Shown here piece after piece: positions 26,245-34,628 of a stretch of DNA of 64,000 bases. Below the pieces are notes generated by a model. It ran no database searches. It was given only the letters and a program-made list of their open reading frames with translations, and was not told where the DNA came from. The DNA lies in the NCBI RefSeq assembly GCF_033304595.1, contig NZ_CP116341.1, forward strand, positions 2,955,001 through 3,019,000. Direction: 5' to 3'. This stretch comes from Sporosarcina jeotgali (lineage in GTDB: Bacteria; Bacillota; Bacilli; Bacillales_A; Planococcaceae). The position numbers and the translations under genes were made by a program. The first letter of the stretch is position 1. Each line of letters opens with the position of its first letter.

Positions 26245-26807
26245 CTGGTTTGTTTCCTTCCTTTTGAGGTTTGCAGATTTTCGCGATGCGTCCATAGCAA
26301 TAATGCAACAATGCCTAACGCAATCAGTGTTTCCTTTATGTCATATAGCCAAAAACAGCAAGGAATAATTGTAATTGTTGAAAGAACACTCGCCGCCGTG
26401 AATCTCTTGACTGCCGGATATAGGACGGCAAAACCTAACAAAATAGGAAGCAGTAATACGGGATTAAAAATGAGCAATCCCCCTATGAACGTTGCAGCTC
26501 CTTTACCTCCTTTAAAACGATGAACGATCGGATAACAATGACCGAGCATCACGGCTGCTAAAGACATCAGCTGGATAGCAGCGCGGCCATCCAGAGAAAG
26601 TGCAGCCCATACGGCCAGCGCCCCTTTACCTGCGTCAATCAGGAACACGAACACAAATGCTTTTTTTCCAAATACTCTTCCAGCATTCCTAGCCCCTGGG
26701 TTCCCACTGCCATTGGCTGAAATTGCCGCACCAGAGCGTTTGCCTATTTGCAATGCCGGCAGATAGTTCCCTGCTATGTAAGAAGTAAGCAATAATAAAA
26801 GAGTCAT
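26241..26807 (-). CDS. PlsY-like glycerol-3-phosphate acyltransferase paralogue
   Basis: 188 residues, about five membrane helices. The PlsY motifs are present with a change: motif 1 reads GSGNPGARNAGR where bona fide PlsY has GSGN-x-GATN (Arg for Thr), motif 2 is HCYPIVHRFKGGKGAAT, the third is degenerate. PlsY moves the acyl group of acyl-phosphate to glycerol-3-phosphate. The motif change and the coupling to an acyltransferase/aminotransferase fusion suggest a paralogue with another acceptor, while the housekeeping PlsY sits elsewhere; this is inference. Ribosome site GGAG seven bases before ATG 26807. Confidence 0.8.
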   Translation of the reverse strand: MTLLLLLTSYIAGNYLPALQIGKRSGAAISANGSGNPGARNAGRVFGKKAFVFVFLIDAGKGALAVWAALSLDGRAAIQLMSLAAVMLGHCYPIVHRFKGGKGAATFIGGLLIFNPVLLLPILLGFAVLYPAVKRFTAASVLSTITIIPCCFWLYDIKETLIALGIVALLLWTHRENLQTSKGRKQTR

Positions 26808-26910
26808 TCAACTGCTCCATTTCTAGAAATTCAGCTATATTGCTTGCAATTCATAATCAGCTTCGTGAAAATCAATAAGAATGTACTTGATAAAGAAAGG
26901 TTTGAAATCT

Positions 26911-27567
26911 ATGCGTGAATTATCAGGTCGATTGATAACGGCCCTCGTTTCCTGTCTCGTTCTTGCTGCTGTTTTTGGATATGTTGCTTCCTCCATTGGA
27001 AATGGAAGCATTGTTCAGTTTGATACACCGATTATTAACTTCGTTCAAGGTGCAGAAGCCCCTTGGCTCACCAATGTCATGAAACTATTTACTTTCATCG
27101 GCTCGACGAAAGCCGTTCTGGCGATTTCCCTAATCACGCTGGGTTTATTATTATACTTTCGACAAAAGGCACAAACAATCCTGTTTCTTATTGTGATTAG
27201 TGGTACCGCTGCACTCAATTTAGTGTTGAAGTTATTCTTCCAGCGGGCACGTCCGGATTTGAACCGGCTAATCGAAATCAGTGGTTACTCGTTTCCTAGC
27301 GGACATACGATGATGGCGACTAGTTTGTACATCATTCTTGCATTCATTTTATGGAGAAATGCAAAAAACTCCGGCCGTATTCTCTATGTAATTGCTTCAT
27401 TTTCCATGATTTTCATGATTTGTGTAAGCCGCATCTATCTTGGTGTACATTATCCAAGCGATATTGCGGGTGGAATATCCGCAAGCACATTTTGGTTGCT
27501 CCTTGCAACAAGTGTCTACACGATTTACATGAACAAAAAACAAGCTGGATCTCATTCCGTTCGCTGA
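26911..27567 (+). CDS. PAP2-family membrane phosphatase
   Basis: 218 residues, six membrane helices. The acid phosphatase signature is complete: K-x6-R-P (KLFFQRARP), PSGH, and SR-x5-H-x3-D (SRIYLGVHYPSD). Such enzymes remove phosphate from undecaprenyl pyrophosphate, phosphatidylglycerophosphate or phosphatidic acid at the outer membrane face. Which lipid is used here cannot be read from sequence. AAAGG lies ten bases before ATG 26911; the frame runs back to 26881 with no ribosome site. Transcribed away from the PlsY-paralogue gene, and 30 bases upstream of the ATL gene. Confidence 0.88.
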   Translation: MRELSGRLITALVSCLVLAAVFGYVASSIGNGSIVQFDTPIINFVQGAEAPWLTNVMKLFTFIGSTKAVLAISLITLGLLLYFRQKAQTILFLIVISGTAALNLVLKLFFQRARPDLNRLIEISGYSFPSGHTMMATSLYIILAFILWRNAKNSGRILYVIASFSMIFMICVSRIYLGVHYPSDIAGGISASTFWLLLATSVYTIYMNKKQAGSHSVR

Positions 27568-27597
27568 TTATCCAATTGCAGTCAAGGAGGACAAGCC

Positions 27598-27927
27598 GTG
27601 AATCCATTTACTGAAAAAGCGATAAAAGCCATTCAATCCATTCCGCCGGGATACGTCATGACCTACGGACAAGTAGCTGCTGCTGCAGGAAATCGCCGGG
27701 GTGCACGCCAAGTTGTACGTGTGCTCCACTCCATGAGTGGAAAGCATAATTTGCCTTGGCATCGGATTATCAATGCTAAAGGCGGAATCTCGGCCCCCGC
27801 AGATGCAAAAGAAAAAGGAAATCGTCAGCGCCAGTTGCTTGAAGCAGAAGGAATTCGATTTCTGCCTAATGACACAATTGACTTGTCTACCTATAGATGG
27901 TTAGGCTTCGATGGAGAAGAGGAATAA
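27598..27927 (+). CDS. Alkyltransferase-like (ATL) DNA-damage recognition protein
   Basis: 109 residues, the DNA-binding C-terminal domain of O6-alkylguanine alkyltransferases: PPGYVMTYGQVA, the RQVVRVLH helix-turn-helix and the active-site region. The catalytic PCHR is PWHR here: Cys is replaced by Trp, the mark of ATL proteins, which flip out alkylated guanine and hand the lesion to nucleotide excision repair without repairing it themselves. Starts at GTG 27598, seven bases after AAGGAGG. Confidence 0.92.
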   Translation: MNPFTEKAIKAIQSIPPGYVMTYGQVAAAAGNRRGARQVVRVLHSMSGKHNLPWHRIINAKGGISAPADAKEKGNRQRQLLEAEGIRFLPNDTIDLSTYRWLGFDGEEE

Positions 27928-27970
27928 AAACATGAACAAAGCTATTTTCAAAAAGGAGTGTACAACTAGT

Positions 27971-28414
27971 ATGTGGAAAGACTTTAAAGAGTTTGCATTC
28001 AAAGGCAACATCTTCGACTTGGCAATTGCTGTCGTTATCGGAGCTGCATTTGGAAAGATTGTTTCTTCACTTGTTGAAAACATTATTACTCCTTTAATCG
28101 GTTTAATATCTGGCGGAATTGACTTATCCAGTATGAAATATCCTGTGCCTAATACGGACACAGTCATTACTTATGGTGTTTTCATCCAATCTATTATTGA
28201 CTTCCTCATCATCGCTTTTTCGATTTTCATGGTTATTCGGCTGCTGTCAAAGTTTAAAAAGAAGGAAGCTGATCAGCCCGATGAAACACCTTCAATTGAT
28301 CCTAAAGAAGAACTGCTGAAAGAGATACGTGACTTGCTGCAAACACAGCAATCCGGAACACTCGATACATCTGCTGCAGAAAAACACTTGCCGCCAAATG
28401 ACTCTGCTCGGTAA
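27971..28414 (+). CDS. mscL: Large-conductance mechanosensitive channel
   Basis: 147 residues. MWKDFKEFAFKGNIFDLAIAVVIGAAFG contains the amphipathic N-terminal helix and the pore-lining TM1 with its small residues; TM2 is around FIQSIIDFLIIAFSIFMVIRLL, followed by a charged bundle with KKEELLKEIRDLL-type sequence. Opens under membrane tension to release solutes in hypo-osmotic shock. AAGGAG is 12 bases before ATG 27971; the frame extends to 27911 in the end of the ATL gene, with an unlikely N-terminal addition. Confidence 0.93.
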   Translation: MWKDFKEFAFKGNIFDLAIAVVIGAAFGKIVSSLVENIITPLIGLISGGIDLSSMKYPVPNTDTVITYGVFIQSIIDFLIIAFSIFMVIRLLSKFKKKEADQPDETPSIDPKEELLKEIRDLLQTQQSGTLDTSAAEKHLPPNDSAR

Positions 28415-28513
28415 AGGAGATCAACCCCTAATCCTTCTAGGTAAATTGACATTGCTGTAAACTACCCAGCATGGTACAGTAATGGCATGACATGGTAAAG
28501 GAGGGGCTTCTTC

Positions 28514-28606
28514 ATGTGGTTCATTTATATTATGTTTGCGTTGTTTGCGTTCGTTCTAGTTGGCAGCGTTGCCGGAGTAGCGCTATCATATACAAATCAT
28601 AAATAA
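28514..28606 (+). CDS. 30-residue single-membrane-segment peptide
   Basis: A short gene: AAAGGAGG ribosome site nine to ten bases upstream of ATG 28514, then MWFIYIMFALFAFVLVGSVA followed by ten residues ending YTNHK and a stop. About 22 residues are hydrophobic, so the product is an almost bare membrane helix with a short basic tail. A terminator (28616-28643) follows at once and a possible promoter (TTGCTG, 17 bases, TACAGT at 28452-28480) precedes it. I do not know a function; small membrane peptides often modulate larger membrane proteins. Independent transcription unit between mscL and the VOC gene. Confidence 0.7.
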   Translation: MWFIYIMFALFAFVLVGSVAGVALSYTNHK

Positions 28607-28613
28607 GTACTTC

Positions 28614-28645
28614 AGCCACTTCTGAATATGGAGTGGTTTTTTTAT
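28614..28645 (+). terminator. Terminator of the small membrane peptide gene
   Basis: Stem CCACT/AGTGG (28616-28620 with 28632-28636) followed by seven T. Confidence 0.7.
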
Positions 28646-28741
28646 GGACATTCGGTCATTGGAAAAACCAAACACCTGTCTTTGAATACTCCGACTATTC
28701 ACCCCTTAGATAGAGAGGTATAGTAAATGAAAGGAGATGTG

Positions 28742-29116
28742 ATGGCGATGATCCCGATAATTAAAGGGATTGACCATGTGCAACTTGCAGCACCTGAAGG
28801 TTCTGAAGAAGAAGCTCGTTTGTTTTATGGAGAGCTGCTGGGTATGCAGGAAATTGAGAAACCTGAAAATTTGAAAGCACGGGGCGGCTGCTGGTTCCTC
28901 TGCGGCTCACAAGAAATTCATATTGGGATTCAGCAAGACTTCATCCCGTCTAAGAAAGCACATCCCGGTTTTATGGTTGAACACCTTTCCGTATTGAGAC
29001 GCCAATTGGAAAATGCAGCATATCCGATCAGTGAAGAGCCTCCTATTGCAGGACGTGCCCGCTTTTTCACTAACGATCCATTTGGAAATCGGATTGAATT
29101 CCTTGAATACGCGTGA
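28742..29116 (+). CDS. VOC-superfamily (glyoxalase/bleomycin-resistance-like) protein
   Basis: 124 residues with two beta-alpha-beta-beta-beta modules: GIDHVQLAAPEGSEEEARLF with the metal His, GCWFLCGSQEIHIGI, HPGFMVEHLSVL, and FFTNDPFGNRIEFLEYA with the terminal metal Glu. Fits a metal-binding VOC enzyme; substrate unknown. Start chosen at ATG 28742 close to AAAGGAG; ATG 28748 is also possible, and the frame reaches to 28727. Confidence 0.85.
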   Translation: MAMIPIIKGIDHVQLAAPEGSEEEARLFYGELLGMQEIEKPENLKARGGCWFLCGSQEIHIGIQQDFIPSKKAHPGFMVEHLSVLRRQLENAAYPISEEPPIAGRARFFTNDPFGNRIEFLEYA

Positions 29117-29136
29117 GTGCTGTTCCAGTTCCTTTG

Positions 29137-30087
29137 TTAGGACAGCAGGATCCCCTTCTCCTGTGCATCTAGGGCTTCACATTCAGCCTCCGCCTCTTCC
29201 AGTTTCCGATTCAGCTGCGCTTGTGTATGGCGAACGTCTTGGAGTACTCCATTCAACTTACTTTTTCCTTCTGTAATACGTGAGTGGACTGCAAAATCCG
29301 AAAATATATTATCGAAGAACAAGTCTGTGAATGTGAAGATATCGTTTTTGTTCACTTGGAACGATGCAGTGGCAGCTTCTTGTACATCTGATAATTCCGT
29401 TTCATAATGCCGCAGTGCTCGCTGCGCTTGGTGAACGAGGTCATCTGAGCTGTTCACTTCAGAATACTTAAGTGCCGAGACGAGCAGACCGCCCCCGAGA
29501 AAGGTATCCCACATCGACAATCCTTCCGCGCTGCTTAATTTATCGATTGCTTTATCAAGTGCACGAATCGCTTTTTCTCCTGCATCTCTTGCTTCCTTCA
29601 CTTCTCGGATCATGGAACGGACTCGCACTCGGTCATCTGCGATTTTTTGTAAAGTTGCTTGAGAGGCCGAGTCATTCTGTCGGATCCACAGCTCCTTTTC
29701 TTGCAGGAATTCATCCCAATCTTCTTGGAGGTGCACATAATCCGGGTTGAGAGATGCTTCTTTTAAAATAGCTACTTCCTCTTTTAAATCCTCTGCATGC
29801 TTTTGGGATTCATTAAATGCGACTTCTGCTGATGCAGCTTCTGAAATTTCCTTTTCCATCTGCTGGTCCCATGATCCCGTTAGTTCTTTGAATTTGTTTA
29901 AAAACGAAAACTTGCCAAGCTTCATGACGTCCTGCTGCTCTTTTGTCAGCTGGAGTTCCAGTCGATTGCGCTCAGCAGTCGCTTTTTGCAAACGTTCTTC
30001 TGCATCTTTCAGTCTCCTGCTAATCCGGTTCGATTCGTTTTTCAGTAGGGTAAGCGCCATTTGACGCTGTTGCATCATTTCTTTCAT
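29137..30087 (-). CDS. Coiled-coil protein of unknown function
   Basis: 316 residues, strongly alpha-helical and charged (long heptad stretches at about 1-130 and 270-316), soluble, no signal peptide. A Gly-rich break (MWDTFLGGGLLVSALKY) sits near residue 190-205, and FTFTDLFFDNIFSDF near 250-265 is an aromatic amphipathic segment. I do not recognise the family; overall form recalls PspA/IM30-like or flagellin-chaperone-like bundles, without firm motif support. AGGGGGA stands before ATG 30087. Its 3' end faces the VOC gene across a short hairpin (TGCTGTTCC...GGACAGCA, 29119-29145). Confidence 0.75.
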   Translation of the reverse strand: MKEMMQQRQMALTLLKNESNRISRRLKDAEERLQKATAERNRLELQLTKEQQDVMKLGKFSFLNKFKELTGSWDQQMEKEISEAASAEVAFNESQKHAEDLKEEVAILKEASLNPDYVHLQEDWDEFLQEKELWIRQNDSASQATLQKIADDRVRVRSMIREVKEARDAGEKAIRALDKAIDKLSSAEGLSMWDTFLGGGLLVSALKYSEVNSSDDLVHQAQRALRHYETELSDVQEAATASFQVNKNDIFTFTDLFFDNIFSDFAVHSRITEGKSKLNGVLQDVRHTQAQLNRKLEEAEAECEALDAQEKGILLS

Positions 30088-30167
30088 TGTAAAAATCCCC
30101 CTTTTTCTGTTTATACGGATTCGTTTAACAGAAGGTTTCATTGTTTCGGGGGTTTAACTAAAGACAC

Positions 30168-30198
30168 AAAAAAACGACCGCCAAAAAGAGCGGTCGCT
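30168..30198 (-). terminator. Terminator of the acyl-CoA thioesterase gene
   Basis: Stem CGACCGC/GCGGTCG with loop around TCTTTTTG and seven T on the minus strand (about 30168-30197). Confidence 0.85.
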
Positions 30199-30202
30199 GT
30201 GA

Positions 30203-30679
30203 TTAGTGTTCCAATTGAATACGTTGTTTACGGTGAAGACGGCGTGCCGGCGCGGAATCGAACAATCTTTTTTCGCCTTCACTCTCTGGTACAACACTTG
30301 GTACAGGAGTCGGACGATTATCGGGCCCAATTGCGACCATCGTTAAGAAGGATTCCGTTGTGAGTTTACGCTCATTTGTCAATAAGTTCGCAGAGTGCAC
30401 CATGACAAACACTTCCATCGACGTACGACCCGTTGATGTAATATTTGCTTCTAGCTCTAACACATCCCCGACGACCGCAGATGATAAAAAGTCAACTGAA
30501 TCTATGGATGCTGTTACTACAGGCATTTGCGCGTGTTTCATTGCCGTAATTGCTGCAATTTCATCTATATATGCGAGAACTTTACCGCCAAAAATTGTTT
30601 CCATATGATTGGCGTCTGGAGGAAGTACCAGCTTTGTTTGAATCGTTCTCGACTCACTCATTTTTCTTGATTCGATCAT
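30203..30679 (-). CDS. Acyl-CoA thioesterase, hotdog fold (YkhA type)
   Basis: 158 residues. The hotdog core PPDANHMETIFGGKVLAYIDEIAAITA holds the Asn/Asp pair around the long central helix, and the second half has VGDVLELEANITSTGRTSMEV typical of BFIT/YkhA-like hexameric thioesterases. Hydrolyses acyl-CoA, chain length unknown. GGAAG lies six bases before ATG 30679; a second ATG at 30661 is less well placed. Monocistronic with its own terminator. Confidence 0.9.
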   Translation of the reverse strand: MIESRKMSESRTIQTKLVLPPDANHMETIFGGKVLAYIDEIAAITAMKHAQMPVVTASIDSVDFLSSAVVGDVLELEANITSTGRTSMEVFVMVHSANLLTNERKLTTESFLTMVAIGPDNRPTPVPSVVPESEGEKRLFDSAPARRLHRKQRIQLEH

Positions 30680-30745
30680 CTTAATCTTCCTTTCCGTGAC
30701 TGCTTTCGATTACTGCGTATTTATTATACACCTATACACCATGTC

Positions 30746-31690
30746 TTACAGGCTTCCCGCTTCTTCACTGTATCGGCGGACGGCACATAATCGGTTCCCG
30801 TAGGACGTTTCTGAAAGGGTACACAACTCGATGGCACCCTTTTTGGAAGCAGTCGCGTGTATCATCTGTCCCTCTCCATAGTAAAACCCTACATGATCGA
30901 CATTGCCCGATTGTTCATCTGCAAAAAACAATAAATCACCGCGCTTCCAAGCAGCCGGATCATCCAGTCGAATACTTTCACCTTCAGCTGCTTGCTCTCC
31001 TGCATCTCTTGGGATGAAAAATCCGCATGCTTTAAACATGTTATATGTTAATCCGGAACAATCATACCCGTATGAAGACATTCCGCCCCAGAAATACGGT
31101 AAATCCAGAAACTCTATAGCTCGTTCAGCCGCTGCTGAAGCGGATTGTTTTTTAAAGTGATGAATAGATGATGCTGTACACACATCCTGTTCTCTCACAA
31201 GCCGTTCGCCGTCAGGGGTCGCAGCGGAAATCCAGTTTCCTTCTTTTTTAATCATCGGTAAAGTGGTGTTGAACGGGACAACTAAAGATGCCGGCGAACC
31301 GTCCGGATGCCATAATTGACACTTTGGCACATCAATTCGAACGACTCCTTCAGCATTATCCAAAGGCTGCGATTCTTTTAGCTGTGCAAGCGGAACCCAT
31401 CCCGGATAACCGCGCACATCCTTATCAGTTTTCTGCCACACTGCAAGGATGCTTGCCCAGCCGTTTTTGACAGACTCTACAATTACTGGCTCTCCGTACA
31501 GAAGCTGACTTTGTATCCGCTTCTCCTTACACAACGCGAACCGTTCATCAACTGTCATCGCTGCGATCCATCTGTTCATACTTAACGGATTCGCTGTTCC
31601 TTCTTCATCCAGTTCTCTAACAGACTCAGGTGATGTCCAGATTGTCGCAACTGGCACTGCACATACATACATTGACTCCATCTGCTCCAC
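30746..31690 (-). CDS. NlpC/P60 cell-wall peptidase with SH3b-like domains (YkfC type)
   Basis: 314 residues: two SH3b-like modules (about 5-95 and 110-170) and a C-terminal NlpC/P60 domain with the catalytic Cys in SYGYDCSGLTYNMF, His in NVDHVGFYYG and the third polar residue in MIHATA. No signal peptide, so it is cytoplasmic like YkfC, a gamma-D-glutamyl-L-diamino-acid endopeptidase that acts on imported murein peptides. GTG 31690 is taken as start with GGGGAT eleven bases upstream; ATG 31681 is possible. It lies 35 bases after the LD-carboxypeptidase gene on the same strand. Confidence 0.88.
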   Translation of the reverse strand: MEQMESMYVCAVPVATIWTSPESVRELDEEGTANPLSMNRWIAAMTVDERFALCKEKRIQSQLLYGEPVIVESVKNGWASILAVWQKTDKDVRGYPGWVPLAQLKESQPLDNAEGVVRIDVPKCQLWHPDGSPASLVVPFNTTLPMIKKEGNWISAATPDGERLVREQDVCTASSIHHFKKQSASAAAERAIEFLDLPYFWGGMSSYGYDCSGLTYNMFKACGFFIPRDAGEQAAEGESIRLDDPAAWKRGDLLFFADEQSGNVDHVGFYYGEGQMIHATASKKGAIELCTLSETSYGNRLCAVRRYSEEAGSL

Positions 31691-31725
31691 TATTCATCGA
31701 TCCCCTTTCTGGTTTGTACTGCTTT

Positions 31726-32646
31726 TCACTCAACACCCGGTAAAATCGTCAATGTTTTCTGGTCTGCGTCCAGCCGGGCATCCGCGCCAAGAGGAACTGC
31801 AAAATGAGGCTCACAATGACCGATTTTAAAACCACTCACAACAGGCTTTCCAAGATCTGCTGTATAATGCTGGAATACCTCATCGAGCGTTAAAGAAATC
31901 TCTTTTTTCGGTTCTGCTTTTGCAAAGTCCCCGATGATGATACCTGCAGCATCCGAAAACTTCCCCGCGAGCCGCAGCTGATTCATCAAATTATCGACCC
32001 GATACGGTTCTTCTCCCACATCTTCAATGAGGAGCAGTTTACCTTTTGTATTCACTTCAAATTTCGTTCCAATGCTGCTGGCAAGTAACGATAAATTCCC
32101 GCCTGTCAGTTCGCCAGATGCAAATCCGGGAGAAAGGGTTTCAAGGGGACTAATCGCTTCAGAATAATGCAATTCCATCGGTTCAAATAGCTGGCGGAAC
32201 ATTTTTGCTGATAACTCGTGAAATGTTTCTTTCCCTACACACGACGCAAGCATCGGACCATGAAACGTTATTAAATCCGTATAGTTTGCAATGGCGGTAT
32301 GAAGGTATGTGATGTCACTGAATCCCCAAAACACTTTAGGGTTTTCTTGAATAAGCTGGTAGTCCAATCTTTCTGCGAATCGTGCAGATCCGTAACCTCC
32401 GCCTGCACAAATAATTCCGGCAATTTCCGGATCAGCAAACATTTCTTCCAAATCCGCCAGCCGGTCTTCATCTGTTCCCGCAAGATATCCATTGACATCT
32501 TTCACGTGCTTCCCTAGTTTCCACTTCAATCCCAAACTTTCTAAAAATGCAAACGAACGGATTAAACTTTCCTGATTAGGCGGACTCGCCGGTGCAACAA
32601 TTCCAATCGTATCTCCAGCTATTAGTCGTTTAGGTGAGATTTTCAA
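31726..32646 (-). CDS. LD-carboxypeptidase (S66 family, YkfA/LdcA type)
   Basis: 306 residues. S66 signature: GDTIGIVAPASP at the N terminus, ICAGGGYGSAR, the nucleophile Ser at about 110 in FWGFSDIT, TFHGPMLAS, the Glu in LLIEDVGEEPY and the His in FKIGHCEPHFAVP. Removes the terminal D-Ala from murein tetrapeptides on recycling. Two TTG codons lie in tandem; TTG 32646, eight bases after GGAGG, is preferred over 32649. With the NlpC/P60 gene this forms a two-gene murein recycling unit. Confidence 0.9.
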   Translation of the reverse strand: MKISPKRLIAGDTIGIVAPASPPNQESLIRSFAFLESLGLKWKLGKHVKDVNGYLAGTDEDRLADLEEMFADPEIAGIICAGGGYGSARFAERLDYQLIQENPKVFWGFSDITYLHTAIANYTDLITFHGPMLASCVGKETFHELSAKMFRQLFEPMELHYSEAISPLETLSPGFASGELTGGNLSLLASSIGTKFEVNTKGKLLLIEDVGEEPYRVDNLMNQLRLAGKFSDAAGIIIGDFAKAEPKKEISLTLDEVFQHYTADLGKPVVSGFKIGHCEPHFAVPLGADARLDADQKTLTILPGVE

Positions 32647-32740
32647 CAAATTTTCCTCCTCGTAATTCCTTCTGTTTCTTTCAGTCTATCACACTCTGTA
32701 CAGCATGAAGTATGGGACCGATTATTGGGTAGACGACACG

Positions 32741-32772
32741 CCAAAAACCCAGCAGATACAGCTGCCGGGTCC
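32741..32772 (-). terminator. Terminator of the DUF4003-like gene
   Basis: Stem ACCCGGCAGC/CTGCTGGGT with a short loop followed by TTTTTGG on the minus strand. Confidence 0.75.
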
Positions 32773-32789
32773 GTTAACTATGTAGTGAA

Positions 32790-33746
32790 TCAAGAGAGGG
32801 CTGATGTAGTTTTGGAGGCAATCGTTGCAATCGTAGCAGCCATAATGGCTTGCTGGATTAGAACCGTCAATTCTCTGGAAAATCCAGGAACCCCTCTATT
32901 ATCAATCATTTGCTGCAAAAAGTATCCTGAAGCAAAGGAAAATGCCAAGGTTTTATGCCACTTAAACAAATCACTTTTAGCAATGAAGTTTGAGAAGCCA
33001 ATCAGCTCTTCTACTTGGTCGTCTTCGCATCCAAGTATGGCCAAGAAGCCTATTACAGGGTAGTGCATCGGTTTTAAATTGACACGTTTACGAATATGGG
33101 TCATCAGCTGCTCTGCACGAGTTACTCTCTCGTTTTTATATGAGCAGCAATCCATCGTCAATACTTGAGATAACCACTGCAGCTCGTTACCTGACTTAAA
33201 TCCAACTTTGTTTAATTCGTCAAAGTAACGGCGCATGAGTGTTGCTTGATGGACTGGATCATTATTTGCTTTGCCTAACAGCATGGCATAGGAATAATCC
33301 TCATCCGACGTTAGCAGAAAGTGCTGCTTTTTCATAGCATCGTACAACCGCTTCGCTTGTTTGGCTTCGACTTTGGAGGTTGCAGGATCAGACGTCATTA
33401 ACATCGCTGCTAAATAAGAATGCACAGTATTTTTAAAACCTGTCTTTCGGATTGTCTGCTGCTTTGTGAACAAGAGTTCAACGGCATCATCCGCTGAAAG
33501 TGGTAAACTGTCCAAAAACGAAGCAAGCATCGGCACAAAGTTCCCGCGAACCGGCGATAGCCATCCTGTACGGCTTGTCAGTGCATCCATTGTGCGTAAA
33601 AAACTTTCTGGATTAAAGTCTTTTTGCGAGAGAACATAATATACTGCAATCGTAAGAACTGTTTCTTCATCCACAGACCAGCCAGCTAACGACGTTACCT
33701 TTTCATGTGTCCATTCCATTTCTATGTTAACGGTTTCCCAATCCAT
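32790..33746 (-). CDS. DUF4003-like protein of unknown function
   Basis: 318 residues, helical, no signal peptide; the last 25 residues (IQQAIMAATIATIASKT) are a hydrophobic Ala/Ile/Thr stretch. The pattern (N-terminal EETVLTIAVYYVLSQKDF, a middle TGFKNTVHSYLAAMLM, and YPVIGFLAILG) agrees with my memory of DUF4003, found in bacilli and not characterised. Two adjacent Cys (MDCCSYKNER) and one in GCEDD might be of note. It sits between the murein recycling pair and the trp operon, 99 bases after trpA. The region 33747-33845 shows only a weak CAATTG hairpin. Confidence 0.6.
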   Translation of the reverse strand: MDWETVNIEMEWTHEKVTSLAGWSVDEETVLTIAVYYVLSQKDFNPESFLRTMDALTSRTGWLSPVRGNFVPMLASFLDSLPLSADDAVELLFTKQQTIRKTGFKNTVHSYLAAMLMTSDPATSKVEAKQAKRLYDAMKKQHFLLTSDEDYSYAMLLGKANNDPVHQATLMRRYFDELNKVGFKSGNELQWLSQVLTMDCCSYKNERVTRAEQLMTHIRKRVNLKPMHYPVIGFLAILGCEDDQVEELIGFSNFIAKSDLFKWHKTLAFSFASGYFLQQMIDNRGVPGFSRELTVLIQQAIMAATIATIASKTTSALS

Positions 33747-33845
33747 CCCGCATCCCTCCCTTCATCAGTTGTACGTTTTCTAGAGGTAAAAGTTTCAATT
33801 GCATGCACAATTGACCAATATTCCTTATTCGCAAATGAATTCAAA

Positions 33846-34628
33846 TTACTGACGTACAGTGGTTCTTCCCGCCTCAATTAGAGGTTGTATCGTTTCAAGA
33901 TTCCCTTCATGAAAAGCTGAGACAATTGCACTTCCTACAATCACTCCGTCTGTAATTTGACTGAATTCACGGACTTGTTCAGGCGTTGAAATTCCAAAAC
34001 CAGCCAGTACCGGCACATTGGATACTTGCTTCAAGTCTTCTAAATGATTCATCAAATTCGAATCGAATCCGTTCCTGACACCTGTTATGCCATTGACCGT
34101 CACTGCGTAAATGAACCCTTCAGCAGCCTGCGCAATTTTTTCAATCCGCTCGTTTGAACTTGTTAACGATATCAAAGGGACGAGCGCAATATCTTTGCCA
34201 ATGAGCCCATCGGATAGCAAACCGCGTTCCTCATGCGGCAGGTCCGGGATGATCAAGCCTTTAACGCCTGCTTGTTCACACACCTCTGCAAATCCAGAAA
34301 TTCCATAAGCTAAAACCGGATTCAAATAAGTCATTACGATTAAAGGGACTTCGTGCGGCCGGGCCTGCAATTCGCTCATCACTTTACGCAATGTAACACC
34401 TATTTCAAGCGCCCGGCTCCCAGCCTCCTGGATCACTTCGCCATCAGCAACAGGGTCAGAAAAAGGAATGCCAATCTCAATCGCATCCGCCCCTGCCCTT
34501 GCGAGGAAGGAAATGCGTTTATGCAGGATATCCAGCCCGCCATCCCCCGCCATCATGTACGGGATAAATGCCGGCTGATTTTTTTCATTCCGTTCACGGA
34601 TGACCGCTGTCAATGTGAATTCGTTCAT
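33846..34628 (-). CDS. trpA: Tryptophan synthase alpha subunit
   Basis: 260 residues, TIM barrel. Splits indole-3-glycerol phosphate into indole and glyceraldehyde-3-phosphate. The catalytic Glu and Asp are in [16 protein letters not shown], further [10 protein letters not shown] and GFGIS phosphate site. Last gene of trpEDCFBA; start overlaps the trpB stop by four bases and uses GGAGG inside trpB. Confidence 0.97.
   Translation of the reverse strand: MNEFTLTAVIRERNEKNQPAFIPYMMAGDGGLDILHKRISFLARAGADAIEIGIPFSDPVADGEVIQEAGSRALEIGVTLRKVMSELQARPHEVPLIVMTYLNPVLAYGISGFAEVCEQAGVKGLIIPDLPHEERGLLSDGLIGKDIALVPLISLTSSNERIEKIAQAAEGFIYAVTVNGITGVRNGFDSNLMNHLEDLKQVSNVPVLAGFGISTPEQVREFSQITDGVIVGSAIVSAFHEGNLETIQPLIEAGRTTVRQ

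Noticed and set aside
23458-26807. A fatty-acid biosynthesis cluster of fabG, plsY and des
   Set aside because: A strong terminator at 24257-24290 separates the FabG-like gene from the plsY-paralogue operon, and des has its own promoter; shared strand only.
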